Shown here: piece after piece, positions 34,943 through 45,992 of the stretch
How positions within the stretch are numbered: position 1 is the first letter of the stretch
Layout: the number at the start of each line of letters is the position of its first letter
Assembly: GCA_001567085.1 (NCBI GenBank)
Contig: LMZS01000059.1
Location: forward strand, 1 to 56,339
Source of the DNA: Chloroflexi bacterium OLB15
GTDB lineage: Bacteria; Chloroflexota; Anaerolineae; Aggregatilineales; Phototrophicaceae
Direction: 5' to 3'
Length of the DNA: 56,339 bases
Program-made: the position numbers and the translations under genes
Notes under the pieces: generated by a model
Seen by the model: the letters and a program-made list of their open reading frames with translations, nothing else
What the model was told of the DNA's origin: nothing
Databases searched by the model: none

Positions 34943-35875
34943 ATGACCAGCGCAGATGCGATGCCGCTTTCCAAATGGCGGATCTGGTACAGGGCGGCAA
35001 GACCGCGCACGCTCACGGCAACTTATGTTCCGCTGGCGCTTGCCGCTGCTATTACTTTGAGTCAAGGCGTGTTTGATTTAGTGAAATTTTTACTTTCACT
35101 CATTGCCGCCGTCCTTCTGCAAGTTGCTGCGAACCTCATCAATGAATACTATGATTTTCGGCGCGGCGCTGAAGATCAAAAACAGGCGGGGCAGGGCATG
35201 ATTCTGAAAAATGGATTGCTCTCACCGCGTGAGGTGCTGATAGCCGCAGTTGCAACGGTGGCTGTGGGCGCGCTGATTGGCCTATTTTTGTTATTCCAAT
35301 CGGGGCCATGGTTGCTGATTATCGGGTTTGGCGGCGTGTTGGTAGTCATTACATACACGGCTGGCCCGTATCCGCTGGCGTATCATGGGCTAGGTGAAAT
35401 CGCGGTTTTCATCTTTATGGGGCCGCTGATGATTTTGGGCGCGTATTATGTGATGGCTGTGCGCCTGGATTGGACGCCTGTTTTGGTGGGCATCCCCGTG
35501 GGCCTGATGGTGGCTGCTATTCTCCACGCGAACAATGTGCGAGATATTGATTCTGACCGGGCGGTTAACAAGCGAACGCTGGCAGTTATTTTAGGGCCGC
35601 GCGCCGCCCGAATTGAGTATCTCGTGCTGGTGGGTGGGGCATATATTGCGGTGGCGATACTGGTGTTATTCGGGGTAATGCCAATCACAGTTGCCATTGT
35701 GCTGATCACTTTGCCGGAAGCGATACGCCTGATCCAACTTGTGACCGAAAATGCCGATCCCCAGTTGTTACACCAGGCGCAGGGGCGAACCGCAAAACTG
35801 CATGGCGCGTTTGGCCTATGGCTGGCTGTAGGCTGGCTGGTATGGCTAGCGATACAGGCTTTATTTAGGCACTAA
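34943..35875 (+). CDS. menA: 1,4-dihydroxy-2-naphthoate polyprenyltransferase (UbiA family)
   Basis: Joins a polyprenyl chain to dihydroxynaphthoate in menaquinone synthesis in the membrane. 310 aa with eight to nine helices. The two Asp-rich motifs are NEYYDFRRGAED and NNVRDIDSDRAVNKRTLA, and the N-terminal RPRTLTATYVPL is MenA-like. The gene stands alone here; the other men genes are not in the window. It is convergent with the SARP-like regulator, with six bases between the stops. Confidence 0.92.
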   Translation: MTSADAMPLSKWRIWYRAARPRTLTATYVPLALAAAITLSQGVFDLVKFLLSLIAAVLLQVAANLINEYYDFRRGAEDQKQAGQGMILKNGLLSPREVLIAAVATVAVGALIGLFLLFQSGPWLLIIGFGGVLVVITYTAGPYPLAYHGLGEIAVFIFMGPLMILGAYYVMAVRLDWTPVLVGIPVGLMVAAILHANNVRDIDSDRAVNKRTLAVILGPRAARIEYLVLVGGAYIAVAILVLFGVMPITVAIVLITLPEAIRLIQLVTENADPQLLHQAQGRTAKLHGAFGLWLAVGWLVWLAIQALFRH

Positions 35876-35881
35876 AAATCC

Positions 35882-37183
35882 TCAGAAAACGGCAAGCCCG
35901 TGATCGTCTAATACCTGCGGTACTTCTGGAGAATCACTCATCCCCAGTGGTGTATAAATTGTCGCTTTCAACATGGCGATATGTTCTTTCGCCTTTGCTG
36001 GCTCTCCGATCTGCGCCAGTATATGGATAATTGATCGGTGTACATCTTCGCGCTCAGGGCGATATACCAATGCTTCCTCAAATCGGGCTAATGCGTTGTG
36101 GTGATCGCCACGTTGGTTACTAATACGGCCCAGCTCAATTAAAGCATCGCTATACATGATGTTGAGTTCATGACGGCGTTGGACAACCCATTGTGCTTCC
36201 AGTGCGCTTAAGAAGGGGCCTTTATATAAATCTATCGCGCGCAGAAGCAGCATTTCACGATCTGCCTCGTTCATTTCTGCGTGCTGCAATAAATCGGTGA
36301 ACATGGCTACGTCATAGTAACGAACCAGCCGGTTGCTGGGAATATATACGCCCTGCTTATAGGCGGTGAGTTCGATTACATTTGGCGTCCCCAGGCGCTT
36401 ATTCAGCACTTCTGAAACTTTGTGCTTGGTTACGTGGAAGATATCAGTCGCATCTTTGACCGTAATTCGCGGCTGCGGCCAAAAATCGCCAAAGATATCA
36501 TCACGCGAAGCCACAGGATGATCGATCAGATAAAAAAATAACGTGCGGGGAAGCATGCCTTCCCATTGGGTGACTTCAAGCCCATCAATGAGCGCGGTTC
36601 CTGATCCGAATCCGAAAACTTCAAGATGCGGCTTCGCGGTGGTATCCTGTGTGAAGTTGAGTTCATGACGGCGGCGTTCCACATTGAGCAGAACGGCTGA
36701 TTTTTTTGCGAGCCAGCTTTTCCAGGGTTCATATGACGAAAGCTGTGAGCTAAAAACCAGCTTGACGTGATCACTGAGGTTATCTAACAGCGATGACACC
36801 GCTTGCGCCTGATTATCAAACAGCGCAGGCTTGATTTCATCCAAAAACAAGGCTATAGGTGAGGTGGCTAAGGCATTAAGGTCTTTTGCCAGTGCTTCAC
36901 CCAGATCAACAGCGCTGCCAGTGTCTTGAATTTTGTTTAGATTTTTGCCAAAAGAGGGGTTTTTCGTGCGAATTTGGTGAGAAATATCATGGATGAGTTC
37001 GTGAAACGTTTCAATGTGCGCGGGGGTAATGTAATAAATTAACCCCTGTCTGATCAAACTGGATAGCTGCGCGAAAAATACTGGCCGGTAGCTAGACCAG
37101 GGAGAAATTAAGAGGACTTTCTTTCCATTCGTATTTTGTACAATGGAATTCATTGATACAGATGTATTACGTAGCCCGAACAT
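35882..37183 (-). CDS. SARP/BTAD-type regulator fused to a MalT-like domain without a P-loop
   Basis: 433 aa. The N-terminal 190 residues match the core of MalT/LuxR-type STAND ATPases in layout, including Walker B-like IALFLDEI, VKLVFSSQ and a following VERRRHELNF. Where the Walker A should stand, the sequence reads SPWSSYRPVFF, with no GKT. Residues about 215-290 look like a winged helix (GMLPRTLFFYLIDHPVASR). The final 150 residues are a bacterial transcriptional activator (BTAD) helical repeat (AIDLYKGPFLSALEAQWVVQRR). It is probably a DNA-binding activator that no longer hydrolyses ATP. AAAGGT precedes the ATG. Targets are unknown. Confidence 0.8.
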   Translation of the reverse strand: MFGLRNTSVSMNSIVQNTNGKKVLLISPWSSYRPVFFAQLSSLIRQGLIYYITPAHIETFHELIHDISHQIRTKNPSFGKNLNKIQDTGSAVDLGEALAKDLNALATSPIALFLDEIKPALFDNQAQAVSSLLDNLSDHVKLVFSSQLSSYEPWKSWLAKKSAVLLNVERRRHELNFTQDTTAKPHLEVFGFGSGTALIDGLEVTQWEGMLPRTLFFYLIDHPVASRDDIFGDFWPQPRITVKDATDIFHVTKHKVSEVLNKRLGTPNVIELTAYKQGVYIPSNRLVRYYDVAMFTDLLQHAEMNEADREMLLLRAIDLYKGPFLSALEAQWVVQRRHELNIMYSDALIELGRISNQRGDHHNALARFEEALVYRPEREDVHRSIIHILAQIGEPAKAKEHIAMLKATIYTPLGMSDSPEVPQVLDDHGLAVF

Positions 37184-37348
37184 CGCGCACCTTTGTTTGG
37201 GAAGCTAAACTGTAACACCGCCTGTGAATTACAATAAATCCTGACGATGTAATAGTTGGTTGTTGAAAACATAACTTATCTTTTTCTTACGCGCAATATC
37301 TGGGTTTCAAATCAATATTCGCCTTGAATGCGTTTGGAAGTGACCTAC

Positions 37349-37966
37349 ATGGAAATAGAAGTCGGTACTATATCGTGGCAGGATTTTTACCGTTATATGG
37401 TGCAAGCTGTTGTGCCAAGGCCGATTGGTTGGGTATCAACGCTTGCTGAAGATGGAATTGCTAACCTTGCGCCATTCTCTTTCTTCAATGCAATCTGTGG
37501 AAACCCCCCGCATCTGTTGTGGTGTGCGGCAAGGCGTGGGCGCAGCAGCGCTACGAAAGATTCTTTTGCGAACGTGGTGCAATCAGGTGAATTTGTGGTC
37601 AATATTGTCACCTATGAATTAGGTGAGAAGATGAATTTAACGGCTGCCGACGTAGACCCGGCCATAGATGAATTTGAAGTTGCCGGGCTAACCAAAGCGC
37701 CATCTATGACCGTAAAACCACCGCGCGTTGCTGAAAGCCCAATACATTTTGAATGTAAGCTAACCCAAATCGTGGATGTAAGTACCGAACCTGGCGGCGC
37801 TTCTGTGGTTATTGGCCGGATTCAGCATTTACATGTGGATGATACGGTTCTAACGGATGGGCTGATTGATATCCATAAGCTCGATCCGCTGGCGCGTTTA
37901 GGCGGGAATTCCTATGCGCGGATCGTTGATACTTTCAACATGATCAGGCCGATGGTAATAAAATAG
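37349..37966 (+). CDS. Flavin reductase-like (FMN-binding split-barrel) protein
   Basis: 205 aa. Starts with EIEVGTISWQDFYRYM, then VVPRPIGWVSTL and GIANLAPFSFFN, the signature of the flavin-reductase-like family, followed by SGEFVVNIV. It binds FMN; reported roles include flavin reduction for monooxygenases. The ATG at 37349 has GGAAGTG upstream; a slightly longer frame exists. It faces away from the SARP-like gene, with a 165-base gap. No partner oxygenase lies next to it. Confidence 0.88.
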   Translation: MEIEVGTISWQDFYRYMVQAVVPRPIGWVSTLAEDGIANLAPFSFFNAICGNPPHLLWCAARRGRSSATKDSFANVVQSGEFVVNIVTYELGEKMNLTAADVDPAIDEFEVAGLTKAPSMTVKPPRVAESPIHFECKLTQIVDVSTEPGGASVVIGRIQHLHVDDTVLTDGLIDIHKLDPLARLGGNSYARIVDTFNMIRPMVIK

Positions 37967-38057
37967 TATCGTAGCCGAAGCGTTGCCTGGCAGTCATCAA
38001 CCCGGCTATACGGCATGTTACGATGCTATTGGTCTGGGTTGGTCATATGCCCGCCTG

Positions 38058-38063
38058 TATAAT
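38058..38063 (+). promoter_or_regulatory. Possible -10 box of the ABC exporter operon
   Basis: A perfect TATAAT lies 43 bases before the first exporter gene. No good -35 hexamer is found at 16-18 bp. Confidence 0.3.
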
Positions 38064-38105
38064 ATCAGTCAACCATCCAATCTCTAAAATAGGCATATTC
38101 ACATA

Positions 38106-39884
38106 ATGTCCTCACATGCCACACGGATAAATGCGCCTGCCGATAATGCACCGCAGGCCAACCTCCGGTGGGTACTCACGTTTGTGCGCCGCCAAAGGCG
38201 AGCATTTATAGGCTGCATAGTTTTTGGCATTCTGGGCGGTCTTTCGCTGGCGATGGAACCGTTTCTGATCGGCGCAATCATTGACCACGTAGGAAATGGC
38301 GCAGATATGACTGTCATTGGTCAGGATGTGCTGCTGCTTATCACCTTTGGCATCCTGACCGTAATCGCCTTTTTCGGCCAGCGCTACTACAGCGGCGAAC
38401 TTTCGTATTCGGTGAATTACAACATTCGCCGGACAATCTTTGATAACCTGCTCACATTAGACCAGTCGTTTTTCTCCCATTTTCCGACGGGTGACCTGAT
38501 TTCACGCATGTATAGTGACGTGGATATGGTTTGGCGTATGGTGGTGTTGGCTTCACTGCGTTTCTTCAGCGCCTTCACTGGCTTGATTTTCATTTTTGTG
38601 TTGCTAACTTCAGTCAATATTCCGTTAACCGTTGTTGCCTTTATTGTCCTGATGGTTTCTACCGCTTTTCAGGTTGCCGCAGGGCTTTCTCTTGCCCCGA
38701 AATTTGAGAAGGTTCAGGAGCAGGCTGGTGTACTGGCGGCATTGGTGCAAGATGCGGCTAGCGGTATTCAAACGCTTAAGACCTTTGGGCGTGAGTCTGG
38801 CGCTGCCCGTAATTTTGCCGAAGCGAATGAGGAATATCGCAAACGCTGGATTTACTTCAAGCGGCGTAATGAACCTGTAGGCATGCTGCCAAACATGATC
38901 AGCCAGCTTACAATGGGCGTGGTTGTGCTGTTTGGCGGTATCCAGACGGTGAACGGCAACCTGACGATAGGTAACTTCGCCCAATTTCTGATTTATCTGG
39001 GCATGATCAGCAACTTGCTTTTGCAGCTAGGCACGATTTATCAGCGCTATCAGCAGTCGCGCGGCGCGTTGGTGCGCCTCACCCCGCTGCTTGTTCATGC
39101 CAGGATTTATGATCCGCCTGCCGCGGTAGCGCTGGATAAGGCGGTCACCTCTATCGAGTTCAAAGATGTGCATCTAAGCCTGGATGACACCGAACTGCTG
39201 CGCGGCGTTTCGTTAAAGATACCAGCGGGGCAGGTGATCGCTTTTGTGGGCCCAACGGGATGCGGCAAAACCCTACTGGCGAATTTGCTTGCGCGAGTAA
39301 ACGATCCAACGACTGGCGCTGTGCTGATTAGTGGGCGTGATATTCGCGATTACGATCTGGAATCGCTGCGCGAGGCCATTGCGTATGTGCCGCAGTCCAC
39401 TTTTCTTTTTAGCCAGACTCTTGAAGACAATATTCGTATGGGGCTGGAAAATATTCCCGAAGATGAGGTTAACGAGGCAGTCACTATTTCGCGCCTCAGC
39501 AATGACCTGTCACAACTTCCGCAGGGGATGGAGACGTTGGTCGGCGAGAAAGGCGTCATGCTTTCCGGCGGTCAAAAGCAGCGCGTCGCTATTGCCCGCG
39601 CGATTGTGCGCGACCCCGCTATTTTGGTGCTTGATGACGCACTTTCAAGCGTAGACACTCATACCGCCGCTGATATTCTGGACGACTTGCGGGCGGTGCT
39701 GCGTTCGCGCACTAGCCTGATCATCGCTCACCGCATTGCGACTGTAAAAGATGCGGATCGTATTGTGGTGTTGGATCACGGTCAGGTCGTTGAAGATGGC
39801 ACTCACGAGGAGCTGATTAAGCAGGGTGGGCTATACAGCCGTATGGTTGACCGTGAACTGGTAGGAGAGAGCGTTTCGCAATGA
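38106..39884 (+). CDS. ABC exporter, half-transporter 1 (degenerate ATP site)
   Basis: 592 aa with a six-helix membrane domain followed by an ATPase. Walker A is GPTGCGKTLL, signature LSGGQKQRVAIARA and Walker B VLDDALSSVDT. The position after Walker B is Asp instead of the catalytic Glu, as in one half of many heterodimeric exporters. Its stop overlaps the ATG of the second gene by four bases, so the two are co-translated and should assemble as a heterodimer. The substrate is unknown; such pairs move drugs, peptides or lipids. Confidence 0.93.
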   Translation: MSSHATRINAPADNAPQANLRWVLTFVRRQRRAFIGCIVFGILGGLSLAMEPFLIGAIIDHVGNGADMTVIGQDVLLLITFGILTVIAFFGQRYYSGELSYSVNYNIRRTIFDNLLTLDQSFFSHFPTGDLISRMYSDVDMVWRMVVLASLRFFSAFTGLIFIFVLLTSVNIPLTVVAFIVLMVSTAFQVAAGLSLAPKFEKVQEQAGVLAALVQDAASGIQTLKTFGRESGAARNFAEANEEYRKRWIYFKRRNEPVGMLPNMISQLTMGVVVLFGGIQTVNGNLTIGNFAQFLIYLGMISNLLLQLGTIYQRYQQSRGALVRLTPLLVHARIYDPPAAVALDKAVTSIEFKDVHLSLDDTELLRGVSLKIPAGQVIAFVGPTGCGKTLLANLLARVNDPTTGAVLISGRDIRDYDLESLREAIAYVPQSTFLFSQTLEDNIRMGLENIPEDEVNEAVTISRLSNDLSQLPQGMETLVGEKGVMLSGGQKQRVAIARAIVRDPAILVLDDALSSVDTHTAADILDDLRAVLRSRTSLIIAHRIATVKDADRIVVLDHGQVVEDGTHEELIKQGGLYSRMVDRELVGESVSQ

Positions 39885-41698
39885 TCAACGCGGCGCGTAA
39901 ACCCCCTGCTCGGCTGGAAAGCCGTGTGGATCTGGATACCCGCAAGATTTCTGATAAGTTTTTGCTCGGAATGTTAGGGGGTGTTCTTTCACCTTACAAA
40001 TTGCAAATCCTCATCGTTTTCCTGATGCTGATTGCAGTGACGGCGATTTCCTTACTGCCGCCTTACCTTGTGCAGCAGGCGGTAGACGGCCCGATTACCT
40101 CAGGTAACCTTGAGGGCTTGATCCCATACGGAATCGTTTACTTCGCCTCGATCTTTATCGTTTTTGTGCTGCGATTTGCGCACACCTTTCTGCTGCAAAC
40201 CATAGGGCAGAATGCGCTGGTGAGTTTACGCCAGCAGCTATTTGAACATATCCTTAAGCAGGATATGCGCTTCTTCAATACTACGGCTGTAGGCCAGCTA
40301 GTGTCGCGTATGTCTAATGATATTGAGGCGCTCACCGAACTGCTTTCGACCAGTATTGTGCTGGTGGCAAGCAATCTGGTTACGCTGGTCGGCATCATCA
40401 TTGTGATGTTTGTGATTAACTGGCGGATGGCGTTGTTGAGCGTGTGTGTGCTGCCTATCATGGTTGTATCAACGGTGTACTGGCGGCGCAAGATACGTAT
40501 CGCCTCCAATCGCCTGCACAAATTGGTTGCCGAAATGCTGGCGTATATCAATGAGCAGTTGAACGGCATGCTGATCGTGCAGTTATTTGGACGGCAGGAT
40601 TTGAGCCGCCGCGAATTTGACAGCATTAACCGTAGCTACCGGGAAACGCATCGTAGTATGCGCGATGCTTATACGATGTATGTCAGCTTATTGCAACTGC
40701 TGACTACTTTTGGCCTTGCGATTTTGCTTTACGGCGGCAGTTACGGGGTGCTGGCGCAGTGGGCGACGGTAGGCATGCTGATCGCTTTCATTGAATATAC
40801 ACGCCGCAGTTTCGATCCCATCCTGCAACTTGCGGAACAAATTGCACAGATTCAAACGGCACTTTCTGCTGGCGAACGCATCGCGCGAATGCTGAGCATT
40901 GAGCCGGAACTGCCAGCGCCGCAGCATCCGGTGTCGCTTACCCAGACAAGGCATGGTTTCGCCTTCGATCAAGTGAGTTTTAGCTATGAAGTAGGGCATC
41001 CGATTCTAAGGGATGTGAATTTTACGGTGCAGCCCGGAGAGCGAATTGCCATCGTAGGCGCAACTGGTGCGGGAAAAACCTCATTAGCGGGATTGCTGGC
41101 GCGCTTCTATGATGTGGACAGCGGGCACGTATTGATTGACGGCGTGGATGTGCGCGAGATTTCCACTGAGAACTTGCGTAAATATGTTACGGTTGTGCCG
41201 CAAAATCCCTACTGCTTCGATGGCACAATTGCAGATAACCTGCGTTTATTCGACCCTACGGTAACCAGAGAGCAGATGGAATCGGCGGCAAAGCTGGCCT
41301 GCGCTGCGCCATTCATTGAGAAACTGCCGCACACCTATGATTTTCATTTGCTACCCGGCGGAGGCAACCTTTCGCAAGGACAGCGGCAACTGCTGGCGCT
41401 TGCCCGTGCGTTGATTCACAACCCGCACAGTATTCTGATTCTGGATGAGGCAACCAGCAGCATTGACACCGAAACTGAGGTGCTGATTCAACAGGGGTTG
41501 GCGCAGGTAGTGAAAGAGCGCACTAGCCTGATCATCGCCCATCGGCTGAGTACTGTGCGCGATGCTGACCGTATTCTCGTGATGAATCGTGGCCGTATCG
41601 TTGAAGAGGGCAAGCACGAAGAATTATTGGCGCTTGGCGGGGCGTACGCGCAGCTTTATCAGCATCAGTTTGATGAACACGCTGAACTAACCCCGTAA
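39881..41698 (+). CDS. ABC exporter, half-transporter 2 (canonical Walker B)
   Basis: 605 aa. Membrane domain first, then Walker A GATGAGKTSL, signature LSQGQRQLLALARAL and Walker B ILILDEATSSIDT with the catalytic Glu. LSQGQ replaces the LSGGQ form, a further sign of asymmetry between the two halves. It overlaps the upstream gene by ATGA and ends 133 bases before sucA. The partner with the degenerate site is the gene at 38106. Confidence 0.93.
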   Translation: MINAARKPPARLESRVDLDTRKISDKFLLGMLGGVLSPYKLQILIVFLMLIAVTAISLLPPYLVQQAVDGPITSGNLEGLIPYGIVYFASIFIVFVLRFAHTFLLQTIGQNALVSLRQQLFEHILKQDMRFFNTTAVGQLVSRMSNDIEALTELLSTSIVLVASNLVTLVGIIIVMFVINWRMALLSVCVLPIMVVSTVYWRRKIRIASNRLHKLVAEMLAYINEQLNGMLIVQLFGRQDLSRREFDSINRSYRETHRSMRDAYTMYVSLLQLLTTFGLAILLYGGSYGVLAQWATVGMLIAFIEYTRRSFDPILQLAEQIAQIQTALSAGERIARMLSIEPELPAPQHPVSLTQTRHGFAFDQVSFSYEVGHPILRDVNFTVQPGERIAIVGATGAGKTSLAGLLARFYDVDSGHVLIDGVDVREISTENLRKYVTVVPQNPYCFDGTIADNLRLFDPTVTREQMESAAKLACAAPFIEKLPHTYDFHLLPGGGNLSQGQRQLLALARALIHNPHSILILDEATSSIDTETEVLIQQGLAQVVKERTSLIIAHRLSTVRDADRILVMNRGRIVEEGKHEELLALGGAYAQLYQHQFDEHAELTP

Positions 41699-41831
41699 GG
41701 ACATTTTGCGCTTCCAGATGCCTGTAAAAAACAATTACACGGCAAATTTGTAGGAATTCACTGGGGAAAACAGGCTATCACCCTCGAATTTCCTGTAGAC
41801 TATACATAAAATCGTTTGAATTGATGCAGTT

Positions 41832-44679
41832 ATGCTGCAACCGTCAAATATAAGGGAAAATTCTCGCCAAATGACTTTCTGGGATGTTTTTCACGGCGCA
41901 AATGCCGGCTACGTGCAGGAGCTTTACGAGAAATATTTAAGCGATCCTGATAGCGTAGATGCTGAAACCCGCGCGTTGTTTGCGCGCTGGCGGCCACCGA
42001 TGGCCGGGCCAACCTCATCTGTACCTGAAATGGGAGCAACCCCGGCAGTAGACATTAAAAAAGTGGTTGGCGGCGTAAATTATGCGGAAGCCATTCGCCA
42101 ATACGGGCACCTGATGGCTCAGATTGACCCGCTGGGAATGCGAAATATTGGTGATCCATCGCTCAACCCGACCACGCACGGAATCACCGAAGAGGAACTA
42201 CGCGCGTTCCCTGCCAGTATGATTGGCGGGCCGATTGCCGCGCAAAGCCGCGATGCCTATCAAGCTGTGCAGGCGTTAAGGCAGGTGTATACCAGCAAAA
42301 TAGGCTTCGATTACGAGCATGTGCGCGAGCCTTCTGAGCGTGAGTGGCTGTGCTTTACTGCCGAATCCGGGCAGTTCCGCCCGCCGCAAGACCCAATCAA
42401 TCCAACGGCGCTGCTCAAACGTTTGACCGAAGTCGAAGCATTTGAGCGCTTCATTCACCGCATTTTCCCTGGCAAGCATCGCTTCTCGATTGAAGGCCTG
42501 GATGTAATGGTGCCGATTGTAGATGAAATTATCGGCGCTTCGGCGGAAAGCGGCGTGCGTAATATCCTGATCGGCATGGCGCATCGCGGCCGTTTGAACA
42601 TGCTGACGCATCTGCTCGGTAAGCCGTATGCTTCAGTATTTGCCGAGTTCAAAGACCCGGTTCAGCAGGGGAAATTCCGTGATGATCTTGGCTGGACAGG
42701 TGACGTGAAATATCACCTCGGCGCGAATCGCGCGCTGCAAAATGGTCAGCCTGTCGCCATGATGATCACTATGGCGCCAAACCCTAGCCACCTTGAATTT
42801 GTGAATCCTGTAGTGGAGGGTATGTCCCGTGCGGCAGGTACGAGCGCTGCGCGCGGTGGCGCGCCAGTATTCAACCCGAATATCACGCTGCCGATTTTAA
42901 TTCATGGCGATGCGGCATTTCCAGGGCAGGGCATTGTCGCCGAAACGCTGAATCTTTCCCGGTTGCCTGGTTACTGGACGGGTGGCACGATCCACATCAT
43001 CGCCAATAACCAGCTTGGCTACACCACTGAGCCTGTCGATTCGCGCAGTACAATCTACGCCAGCGATCTGGCTAAAGGCTTCAAAATTCCGGTGATTCAT
43101 GTTAACGCTGATGATCCTGAAGGCGCGATTGAAGCCGCCCGTATTGCGTTCGCCTATCTTGCGAAATTCCAGCGCGATTTCGTGATCGATCTGGTTGGCT
43201 ACCGGCGTTACGGCCACAATGAAGGTGATGAACCTGCTTTCACCCAGCCGACGTTGTATCAAATTATTGAACAGCACCCAACGGCGCGCGCGTTGTGGGG
43301 CGAAACGCTGGTTGAGCGGGGCATTCTGGAAAAGGGCGAGCCAGATGCGATCCTGAACCGGCAAATGGATACACTGCAAGGCATCCTTGAACGGTTGGAT
43401 CTTGAAAAAGACCTGATCAACGAGCGCCCTGTGCCCCCGCCCGCTGGCGCTGCGAAGCGAACAAAATCGGCTATTTCGGCTGCGCGTTTGCGAGAGTTGA
43501 ATACGTCGCTGCTTGATTTCCCGGAAAGCTTTACCCTGCATCCAAAATTGCAGAAAGTAGTCAAGCGCCGTCAGGAATCGCTTAACGATTCTGCCGCGAA
43601 ATTAATTGACTGGTCGCAGGCAGAAGATCTCGCGATGGCAAGCATCCTCGCCGATGGCATCGCCATCCGCTTGACGGGGCAGGATGCCGAGCGCGGCACC
43701 TTTAGCCAGCGTCATGCCGTATTTCACGATTACAAGACCAATGCTCAATATGTGCCATTACAGGCGCTGCCACAGGCTGCGGCATCCTATGAAGTTCATA
43801 ACAGCCCGCTTTCAGAATCGGCAGCTTTAGGGTTTGAGTACGGCTACAATGTGCAAGAGCCGGGAAGGTTGGTTCTGTGGGAAGCGCAGTATGGCGATTT
43901 TGATAATGGCGCACAGGTGATCATTGACGAGTTTTTGGTCAGCGCCCGCGCCAAGTGGGGGCAAACGCCCTCGTTGGTGATGCTGCTGCCGCATGGATAT
44001 GAGGGGGCTGGCCCAGATCATTCCAGCGCGAGACCAGAACGCTTCCTTCAAATGGCGGCTGAAACCAATATGCGTGTTGCTAACCCAACTACCGCCGCGC
44101 AGTACTTCCATTTGCTTCGCCGTCAGGCATTGCTGCTGAAGAGCGATCCGCTGCCTTTAATCGTACTAACGCCTAAGAGCCTGCTGCGTAACGCTCTGGT
44201 CAATTCATCGCTGAATGAGTTGGTCAATGGCCGGTGGCAGCCCGTGATTGATGATGAAGGCGCGAAGGCGAATGCGGATCAAATTCGCCGTGTCATATTG
44301 GTCAGCGGGAAACTATATGTTGATCTGGTTAACAGTGAAGCTTATAGGAACCGCACTGATGTTGCGATTGTGCGCGTCGAGCAGTTATACCCGTTCCCTA
44401 TCAATGAGATCGCCGATGTGATGGAAGGGTATAAGCAGGCGGAAATGCTGGTATGGGCGCAGGAAGAGCCGGAAAATATGGGCGCCTGGGAATTTGCGCG
44501 GCCTTATTTGACTGGCCTTGCTTCTGGGCGCTGGATGCTGAAGGGGATCACCCGTCCGCGCAATTCCAGCTCCGCTGAAGGCTCTTCAGCATGGCATATC
44601 GTCAATCAGGCAAAATTAATCGAGCAGGTACTGGGCATACCCCAGCAGACTGCCGCTGTCAACGAAAGCAAGGTGAAAC

Positions 44680-44690
<11 letters not shown>
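41832..44690 (+). CDS. sucA: 2-oxoglutarate dehydrogenase E1 component
   Basis: Thiamine-diphosphate-dependent decarboxylase of the 2-oxoglutarate dehydrogenase complex. About 950 aa, normal for the family. The N-terminal [15 protein letters not shown] motif, AHRGRLNML, the ThDP-binding GDAAFPGQG and [11 protein letters not shown] are all present. The C-terminal transketolase-like half ([10 protein letters not shown] region) follows. The start is uncertain: the ATG at 41832, or the one at 41871 with AAGGG upstream. Its end overlaps sucB by 11 bases. The E3 component (lipoamide dehydrogenase) is not in the window. Confidence 0.95.
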
Positions 44691-45910
<1,220 letters not shown>

Positions 45911-45912
<2 letters not shown>

Positions 45913-45940
45913 AAAAAGGCGATCTTTTACTGGATCGCCT
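45911..45940 (-). terminator. Terminator for the purU strand, placed beyond the other hairpin
   Basis: 8-bp stem AGGCGATC / GATCGCCT, loop of 8, followed on the minus strand by seven Ts (45911-45917). It directly abuts the sucB stop codon. Confidence 0.75.
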
Positions 45941-45961
45941 ACATAAGTACAATGTATTGAC

Positions 45962-45984
45962 AGGCGGTTTGCGAACCGCCTTTT
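45962..45984 (+). terminator. Terminator of sucAB
   Basis: 8-bp stem AGGCGGTT / AACCGCCT, loop TGCG, followed by TTT and a T-rich stretch on the plus strand. It lies immediately before the corrected purU stop (45993). Confidence 0.8.
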
Positions 45985-45992
45985 GATTTCTT

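Noticed and set aside
34464..34946. 160-codon plus-strand frame overlapping the small lipoprotein
   Set aside because: Ser/Ala/Val-rich mirror of the lipoprotein's repetitive tail. The lipoprotein on the other strand has a clean signal peptide and ribosome site.
42897..43541. 214-codon minus-strand frame opposite sucA
   Set aside because: Antisense of the conserved E1 core with no start site or homology.
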